The translations under genes and the position numbers were made by a program. From a virus: a stretch of 61,756 nucleotides of DNA. Every line of letters begins with the position of its first letter. Positions within the stretch are counted from its first letter, which is position 1. Below, piece by piece: positions 7,873-14,600 of the stretch. Under the pieces are notes generated by a model, which was not told the origin of the DNA, did not search any database, and was given only the letters and a program-made list of their open reading frames with translations. The stretch covers positions 1-61,756 of the IMG/VR virus record IMGVR_UViG_3300042888_000791; one strand, given 5' to 3'.

Positions 7873-8121
7873 ATGACAGTATTAATAACTCTTTCAACAG
7901 CAGGTTCAGACTCTGGGCCATTTAATCTTTATTCAGATCTTGATGGATACACATCAGCATTTGAAACAAATGTAGCTAAAGTGGATCTATTAGCAGGGTA
8001 TCCTTCTGCATTAGTACCAGACTATACAGGCATAATTAGAATTATGTCTGATAATTCTTTATGTACTAATTATGTGGATATAATAATATCTGGTACCACA
8101 ACTACAACAACAACAATATAA
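7873..8121 (+). CDS. Orphan small module with poly-Thr C-terminus, 82 aa
   Basis: The whole protein is one beta-rich module (MTVLITLSTAGSDSGPFNLY) ending ISGTTTTTTTI. The module aligns with the first 75 or so residues of the 289-aa protein encoded at 17485, which has KAGPNAGPFNI at the same place. Here the module stops at a Thr tract; there it continues into a 200-residue domain. The gene starts 10 bases after its neighbour and is the last gene before a terminator. Function is unknown. It may be a detached adaptor module that is displayed alone, or a remnant left by recombination at the Thr tract. Confidence 0.6.
   Translation: MTVLITLSTAGSDSGPFNLYSDLDGYTSAFETNVAKVDLLAGYPSALVPDYTGIIRIMSDNSLCTNYVDIIISGTTTTTTTI
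8095..8115 (+). repeat. Poly-Thr tract G at C-terminus
   Basis: Seven in-frame ACC/ACA/ACT codons after Ser-Gly and followed by Ile-stop. Confidence 0.9.
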
Positions 8122-8123
8122 AT

Positions 8124-8153
8124 AAATCTTGTTTTGTTGGTTTTACAAGATTT
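8124..8153 (+). repeat. Hairpin upstream of the fibre-block terminator
   Basis: AAATCTTGT (8124-8132) pairs perfectly with ACAAGATTT (8145-8153) across a 12-base loop. It starts three bases after the stop codon and could protect the mRNA 3' end or form a tandem terminator with the next hairpin. Confidence 0.6.
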
Positions 8154-8154
8154 T

Positions 8155-8186
8155 CTCCCTAGGATTTTTCTAGGGAGTTTTTATTT
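8155..8186 (+). terminator. Rho-independent terminator ending the fibre block
   Basis: CTCCCTAG (8155-8162) pairs with CTAGGGAG (8170-8177) around a T-rich 7-base loop and is followed by TTTTTATTT. It closes the transcript of the fibre genes. Confidence 0.85.
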
Positions 8187-8188
8187 AT

Positions 8189-8232
8189 AATTATTTTAGT
8201 TATAAGTAATTACGGCAATAACTAAAATAATT
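8189..8232. promoter_or_regulatory. 15-bp perfect inverted repeat next to a promoter
   Basis: AATTATTTTAGTTAT (8189-8203) and ATAACTAAAATAATT (8218-8232) are exact inverted copies separated by 14 bases. The right arm ends on the presumed -33 element of the promoter at 8231-8264. This arrangement fits an operator for a dimeric regulator, or a hairpin; there is no T-run after it, so it is not a plain terminator. Confidence 0.45.
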
Positions 8233-8264
8233 TGTTTTATATAAAAACTATTAGCTATCTTTAC
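8231..8264 (+). promoter_or_regulatory. Predicted Bacteroidetes-type promoter for the tail module
   Basis: TTTG (8231-8234), 21 bases, then TATCTTTAC (8256-8264). This matches the Bacteroidetes primary-sigma pattern TTTG / TAnnTTTG except for A in place of the last G. It lies just after a terminator and 26 bases before the metallophosphoesterase start. Confidence 0.5.
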
Positions 8265-8289
8265 CTAGTTTTAACTAATATGAGTACAT

Positions 8290-9516
8290 ATGTCTGAAAG
8301 TAAAAATTTATTATTTCAATTAGAAAGTTTACTTTCTAGAAAAAAAAGTAAAAAGTATTATGCTAGTATACTAGAAATCACTGAATTAGAAGTAAATAAT
8401 TTACTTTTAGAATTAAAAAAAGAAAAAACTTTTACTACAGCTGAACCTGAAAAATTGTGTTCTACAAAAACTACAAAAGTAAATAATGAAAAAGGTACAA
8501 TTGAAAGTACAATAGTTATAAACTTTGAACCAAAAAATGATATTGAATTAGCTGAATTACATAAAATTGATTTAGATAAATACATTATAACTAACTATTG
8601 GTCTAAAATGTTACCAGGTGGAAAATTTACTTCATCTGTTTTTAGTAAAAGAAAACAAGCAGAAGATTATTCTCAAAAAGATTTTTCTAAATTTTTAGAA
8701 ACTTATATTCCTAATATTGTAGAAAAATATATTAAAACTTTAGATGCAACAAAGAAAAATGTAGATGTAGAAATATCTCTGTCAGATTTTCATTTAGCTA
8801 AAAGACATATTGATGGTGATAATAGTACAACAGAAAGAGCACTAAGATATTTTAATGTAGCACAAGAACTAATACATAAGGTAAGAGCTATATATAATAT
8901 AAACACTGTAGTACTTCCTATATCAAATGATTTCTTTCATACTGATAACTATCAAAACCAAACTACAAATGGTACACCACAAGATACTATAATGGACTAC
9001 TCACAAGAGTATGAATTAGGTTTTAGTATTCTTGTAGATACAATTAATATGCTTAGAGCTAATGCTCTTCATGTTAAAGTGGTATTAGTACAAGGTAATC
9101 ATGATAGAACTAAATCTTTTTATTTAGCACATGCATTGGATGTATTTTTTAAATCTGCAGTAGATGTAGATTTTATAAGAGAACATTCAGTTATTAAAGG
9201 ATTAACACTAGGTAATACATTTATTGGTTGGCACCATGGTAACTGTAAATTAGATGATCTTCCTTTATTATTTGCTACATCTACAGAATATAGTCAAGCA
9301 TTTGGTAATGCTAAATATAGAGAAATACATACAGGCGATAAACATCACTATATGGCTAAAGAATTAAAAGGAGTAAGAATACAACAAATGCCCAGTTTGT
9401 CTGGTGCAGATAGATGGCATTCAGATAATAATTTTGTTCACTCAGTAAGAGCTGCACTAGCATTAGTATATGATACTTATCTAGGTAAGGTAGCTGAGTT
9501 TGAATCTAGAATATAA
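8290..9516 (+). CDS. Calcineurin-like metallophosphoesterase, 408 aa
   Basis: The N-terminal 150 residues are Lys/Glu-rich; residues 15-45 look like a small helix-turn-helix (KKYYASILEITELEVNNLLL). From about residue 155 the metallophosphoesterase signature appears: SDFHLAK with D166 and H168, a variant second motif SNDFFHTDN, GNHDR at 269-273 and HTGDKHHY at 347-354. These should bind two metal ions. The second motif lacks the usual GDxxD wording, so activity needs testing. A phosphoesterase in the tail block is typical of crAss-like phages; its substrate is unknown. A five-codon upstream frame (8280-8297) overlaps its start. It is the first gene behind the promoter at 8231. Confidence 0.8.
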   Translation: MSESKNLLFQLESLLSRKKSKKYYASILEITELEVNNLLLELKKEKTFTTAEPEKLCSTKTTKVNNEKGTIESTIVINFEPKNDIELAELHKIDLDKYIITNYWSKMLPGGKFTSSVFSKRKQAEDYSQKDFSKFLETYIPNIVEKYIKTLDATKKNVDVEISLSDFHLAKRHIDGDNSTTERALRYFNVAQELIHKVRAIYNINTVVLPISNDFFHTDNYQNQTTNGTPQDTIMDYSQEYELGFSILVDTINMLRANALHVKVVLVQGNHDRTKSFYLAHALDVFFKSAVDVDFIREHSVIKGLTLGNTFIGWHHGNCKLDDLPLLFATSTEYSQAFGNAKYREIHTGDKHHYMAKELKGVRIQQMPSLSGADRWHSDNNFVHSVRAALALVYDTYLGKVAEFESRI

Positions 9517-9521
9517 ATAAT

Positions 9522-10247
9522 ATGGCAACAGGTAGAAAATTAGTAAGTGATGTTAGAAGTATGCATAAAATACTATCTACAGATTCTTTAATAACAGATA
9601 GAGCTATTCTTTCTGAAATTAGAATTAATTCTAATCTTTTAATTAAAAGAGAAACTAATCTTAGAAAACTTTGGGCTACTGATACATTGTTTACTACTAT
9701 CTCTTGTTTAGAAATGTGTGAAGTACCTATTTCAGAATGTTGTGATTATGTAGATGAATGTACAATAGCTAGAAGTAAAGAAAAAATTCCTCGTATAGCT
9801 GAAGGAAATTATCAATATGTAATACAAGGTGTATACCCAATTAATGCTTTAGGAGGTAAAGTAAATAAACTTAAAGAAATAACTGTTAATAGATATGCAA
9901 ATCTTTTAAAACTTCCTGTAATTAAAAAAGAAGCATATTACTGGATTTCAAATGGTTATCTTTATATAACTAATCCTTTATTACAATCTATTAGATTTGT
10001 AGCTTTTTTTGAAGAAGATGTACCTAATGAAATATTATATCCTGAATGTGGATGTGGTAAAGAATACACACTTGATGAAATTTGTATAAATCCTTTAGAT
10101 AAAGAATTTCCTGTTCCAGGATACTTAGAACAACAAGTATTACAACTTACTTCACAAAAATTATTATCTACTTATTTCAGATTAAAAACTGATTTGGCTG
10201 ATCAAGGAATTGATGGACAAGCACCTAATACAACACCAACAACATAA
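9522..10247 (+). CDS. Tail ring/connector-like structural protein, 241 aa
   Basis: A helical N-terminus (residues 1-60, basic) is followed by a Cys-rich segment (SCLEMCEVPISECCDYVDEC) and a beta domain with YQYVIQGVYPINALGG and YYWISNGYLYITNP. The C-terminus has another Cys cluster (PECGCGKEYTLDEICINP) and a final helix with a Thr/Pro tail. The mix of a helical N-terminus and a beta-barrel-like middle resembles ring or adaptor proteins of podovirus-like tails. It sits between the phosphoesterase and the IHF-like gene, where crAss-like phages encode ring proteins. The exact position in the tail is not known. Confidence 0.6.
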   Translation: MATGRKLVSDVRSMHKILSTDSLITDRAILSEIRINSNLLIKRETNLRKLWATDTLFTTISCLEMCEVPISECCDYVDECTIARSKEKIPRIAEGNYQYVIQGVYPINALGGKVNKLKEITVNRYANLLKLPVIKKEAYYWISNGYLYITNPLLQSIRFVAFFEEDVPNEILYPECGCGKEYTLDEICINPLDKEFPVPGYLEQQVLQLTSQKLLSTYFRLKTDLADQGIDGQAPNTTPTT

Positions 10248-10250
10248 ACT

Positions 10251-10736
10251 ATGGCAAGAGTTTTTGTAGAATGGAGAAGTGCTAGTAAAGAAAATTATAA
10301 TTTATTTTGTAAAAAATATCCTACAATAGAATTATCTTTTGATGAATGGCGTACTATTATTTATGAATTTAGTGAGTTATTTAAAGAATATATTTTAGAA
10401 ACAGGTGAAAAAGCAAAACTACCTTTTGGATTTGGAGAATTTTCTATAATAAAAAAGAAAAGAAGAAAAGTAAAAGTTAATCCAGAAGGAAAAGAATATA
10501 TCAATCTACCGGTGGATTGGCAAAAAACTAAAGAAAAAGGAAAAATTATATATAATTTTAATTACCATACAGAAGGATTTTTCTTTGGTTGGTATTGGTT
10601 TAAGCAAACAACTAGATTTAGACACTCTACTTTATGGTTTTTTAAACCATCTAGAACTACTTCAAGATTAATTAATCATTATATTAAAGCTGATAATAAA
10701 TACCAACACATTTATTGTGAGTGGAATATAAAATAA
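10251..10736 (+). CDS. IHF/HU-like protein of the tail module, 161 aa
   Basis: Residues 28-75 resemble the dimerisation part of HU/IHF proteins (SFDEWRTIIYEFSELFKEYI, then KLPFGFGEFSII followed by KKKRRKVK). The rest is longer than a normal 90-100-residue HU and carries an aromatic insertion (GFFFGWYWFKQTTRFRH) and KPSRTTSRLINHYIK at the end. An IHF-like gene between tail-ring genes is characteristic of crAss-like phages. It may bend DNA near the portal or serve as a structural part; the sequence does not decide. It is packed between neighbours with gaps of 3 and 7 bases. Confidence 0.7.
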   Translation: MARVFVEWRSASKENYNLFCKKYPTIELSFDEWRTIIYEFSELFKEYILETGEKAKLPFGFGEFSIIKKKRRKVKVNPEGKEYINLPVDWQKTKEKGKIIYNFNYHTEGFFFGWYWFKQTTRFRHSTLWFFKPSRTTSRLINHYIKADNKYQHIYCEWNIK

Positions 10737-10743
10737 AAACAAA

Positions 10744-11682
10744 ATGAGCTACTACTTTAAATACAATTTTATTAGTCCTGAACCTGTTTTCTCAACTGTT
10801 AAAGAAGAACTTAAAAGTTACTTTGATACAGGAGCAGTAGATGATTTAATGTTTCCTACTTATTTAGATAAATGTTTAAAAAAATTAGGAAGAACTACTT
10901 ATATAATAACTCCAGAAATATTATATATAGAAAACTTTGAAGCAAGATTACCTGATAACTTTTATGCTGTTAGAGAAGCTTGGATGTGTTCTGAAATTCC
11001 TTTAACATCTTATCAAGATGCTAATTCATTTTATTCACAAGCATCCTCTACTACAATACAAGTTTCTCCTTTAACTATAGGAGGAACACCTTGTAATAAT
11101 CCTAGTTGTCAAAATTCACAATGTGATGGAACATGTATGCCAGAATTAATACAAGCTGTATATAAAACTAATCATACTACACCAAGATCTTATAAAAGAG
11201 ATTACTTATTAAAACCAGGTAATATTTCTGCTAAGAAACATTGTGACATGGAATATAATAGAAATTTTATACCTAATGCATCTTCATTAGATTCATTTGA
11301 CATTAGAGATAATAAATTTGTAACTAATTTTAGAAATGGTGTTGTTCATATGTTAATGTATGCTACAGATTATGATGAGATTGGAAATCAAATGATTCCT
11401 GATAATTATCGTATTAGAGAGTATGTAGAAGCGTTCATTAAATACAAAGTATTTGAAATGTTATTTAATCAAATTAATGATGAAACATTTAATCAAATAG
11501 AAAAAAAATTAATGATGTATAAGCAAATGTCTGAAGAAGCATACATTATGGCAGATATAGAAATTAAAAAACAAGATGTATACCAAAAACAAAATAGAAT
11601 TAGAAAAGATTTAAATAGGTTTAATATGTACGAACTTAGAGATTCTAATTATAATCGTTATGGAAGACGTAGAAATAATTAA
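10744..11682 (+). CDS. Tail ring / head-tail adaptor-like protein, 312 aa
   Basis: The N-terminus (PEPVFSTVKEELKSYFDTGA) and the following helices resemble the gp4-like adaptor proteins of podoviruses, which form a helical ring under the portal. A Cys/Ser insertion (NNPSCQNSQCDGTCMPELI, about residues 117-136) interrupts a beta segment. The C-terminal part has long helices with QIEKKLMMYKQMSEEAYIMA, ending in an Arg/Asn-rich tail. It lies directly before the giant nozzle-like gene. The family is assigned from helix pattern and gene order, so which ring it forms is uncertain. Confidence 0.65.
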   Translation: MSYYFKYNFISPEPVFSTVKEELKSYFDTGAVDDLMFPTYLDKCLKKLGRTTYIITPEILYIENFEARLPDNFYAVREAWMCSEIPLTSYQDANSFYSQASSTTIQVSPLTIGGTPCNNPSCQNSQCDGTCMPELIQAVYKTNHTTPRSYKRDYLLKPGNISAKKHCDMEYNRNFIPNASSLDSFDIRDNKFVTNFRNGVVHMLMYATDYDEIGNQMIPDNYRIREYVEAFIKYKVFEMLFNQINDETFNQIEKKLMMYKQMSEEAYIMADIEIKKQDVYQKQNRIRKDLNRFNMYELRDSNYNRYGRRRNN

Positions 11683-11687
11683 TAATT

Positions 11688-14600
11688 ATGGCAGACGATA
11701 AGATAAATAAAATCAAAACCATTATAGATGGTGACAAAAGCAATATCAATTTAAATGATAATGTTGCTTCTACAGGTATGAATTTGGATAATTCTATTAA
11801 TCAAATTGCTAAAGGACAACTTACTTATGCTTTAAATGCTTCTGTTGAAAATTTTGATTCAAATTCCGTTAGTTACCAAAATGAACAAGGTAATGAGTTT
11901 TGTTTACAATTTCCACAAAATTATGTTTTGGTTGGAAACCATCTTATATCTGAAAAAAATAAACATATTTTCTTTATAACTAATCCTGTAACAGGTGATT
12001 CAGAAATAGGATATATGGATAATAACGATTGTATATATAGAACATTAACAAATGCTTTATGTTTAAATTTTAATATACAATATCCAATTCATAAAATAGT
12101 TCATAAAATAACTAATTGTAAAACTGAAATATATTGGACAGATGGGTACAACCCAAGAAGATATATGGATATTGAAAATGTCCCATATAAACTTTCTGAT
12201 TCTTCTACATTATGTGATCCTTTATTTACTAATATATTAGATTGTAATCAAATAAAATTACAACCTAATTTTACTATACCTGAACTTAATATAGTTGATA
12301 CTATAACAGGGGGTAATATAACTGCTGGTACTATTCAGTTTGCTATACAATATAGTGATGCACAAAGTAATCCATACACATCTTACTATTCAATAACTAA
12401 CCCTACTCCTATTGCAGATACATTTTTAACTACAGTTAATTTTAATTATTCTGTTGGTAAATCTATAGTTGTTGAAATTAATAATTTAGATATTACAGGA
12501 CAATTTCAATATTTTAATTTAGCTGTAATAAAAACAGTTAATGATATTACATCAACGGAATTAGTTGGTACATATTTTATTGATAATAGCACACAACAAA
12601 TAACTTATACAGGACAAAATGTAGATAACATTCGTTTATCTATAGGTGATATATTTGAAAAATATCCTTATTACGAAATAGCTAATGATTTAACAGCTGT
12701 ACAGGACGTTCTTGTATGGGATGGACTTACTTCTATAGATAGAATTAATTATCAATCTATAGCCTCTCAAATCACTTTACAATGGGAAACATATAAACTT
12801 CCTTCTACAGAAAACTACTCTAATGAATTAAATGCTACAAATCTTAGAAGTTACCTTCGTGATGAAGTGTATGCTTTTGAGGTAGTATTTTTATTAGCTA
12901 ATGGAAAACAAACTGATGGTTTTCATATACCAGGAAGAGTTGCTACATTATCCGATTTAGTATTAGTTGATTCTGCTACCAATGATGATTTTATTGGAGA
13001 ACCTTCTATTGGTACAACTAGTCCTTATTGGAAAATATATAATACTGCCACTGTAATTGGTAATGCAGTTGGGTTACCTATTGGTAATGCTACACCACAT
13101 GAATATGGTGAATTTGCTTATTGGGAATCTACAGAAAAATATCCATGTAATGTAAATATATGGGGAGATCTTGCTGATAAACCTATAAGACATCATAAAT
13201 TTCCTGATGTTGCTGTTAGCCCTATTTATGAGTCAGCATTATTTATAGGAACTGGTTTAAATAATATGGTAATGCAAAATGATGCAGTTTACCCTATTGG
13301 TGTAAAAATTGATTCAAGTCAAATTGAAAGTTTAATAAGATTTTCTAATTTAACACCAACTCAACAAGATGATATAGTTGGTTATAAAATAGTAAGAGGA
13401 GATAGATCAACTAATAGATCTATTGTAGCTAAAGGTATATTACGTAATGTAGGTAAATATACAAGAGAAGAAGAAGATTTTATTTATCCTAACTATCCTT
13501 ATAATGATCTTGAACCAGATCCTTTTATTAATGTAAGTAATAATGCTTGGAATCAATTAGCTGAACCATATAATATTTATGTTGTACAATTTAATGCGCC
13601 ACTTACAGCAGTAGTTAAAACATATTTAGAAATTGAATTTACAGACCCTAATACAAATAAAAAAGCTAAACATAAATTTACTACATTAGGTAAACAACTG
13701 TGGTGTTCTATAACTAGACCTATTGTTTTAGGCCCTGGAATAGTTAATAATATTTTTCAAACTAATCATGGTCCTGAATTTTATCCTAATAATATTGCTG
13801 TAATAGAACATGCAAATTATGATGTATATACAATGCGTCATAAAAATGGTCATGCTGGATTTAGAGCAGAATGGAATGATGCAATTGTTGGTACAACTAC
13901 TATTTGGGTTCCGGGAGCTTATGGAGAGGGTTATACTGATTATACTATACATGTTGAACCAGGTACAGTTCCTCAAAATATTAGTACCAAATGGGATGAT
14001 ATTACACATGTTTCTGATATTAGAGTAGAATCTTGTGCAACTGAAACGCCTTTACCTAGTATTGCTACAGATACTAATTTACCATATAGACAAATATTTA
14101 ATTCGCCAGAAACTTCTTTTGGGCAACCTTTTTTAGGAAATGTACTTAAATTAGAACAAGTAATGTATGGAGCTGGTAAAGCCCATTTTACTGAAGTGAG
14201 AAATAATGCTAAATATAGATTATTAACTGCTGAAGCACAAAAAGATGCTTTTAATAGTTCATATCAAATTGCTGCTGTTACACCACCTTTTAATCCTGTA
14301 GCTTTATTTTCAGCTTATCAAGCATATCTTACTATTTATATTAATGGTATTACTAGAAAAAATTATGCATATTCATTTAACTCTAGAGCTAACTATGATT
14401 ATAGTGCTTCTATTCCTAATGGATTAGGTATTAAGCAAAGACCTATTGATACTACAAGGTATTTAATACCCGGAATACAAAATGTTGGTGATACTATTAA
14501 TAATAGAAATATTAATATTAATAATTATCAAAGAGAAACTTCTGTATATATAAAAACTAAAGGAACAGATGGTACAATAAGTGCTTTACCTTTTCCTAGT

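Noticed and set aside
7833-7875. Frameshift at tract F joining the 258-aa and 82-aa genes
   Set aside because: The next gene is in the +1 frame, but that frame has a TAA at 7855-7857 just after the tract, so the fusion cannot be made this way.
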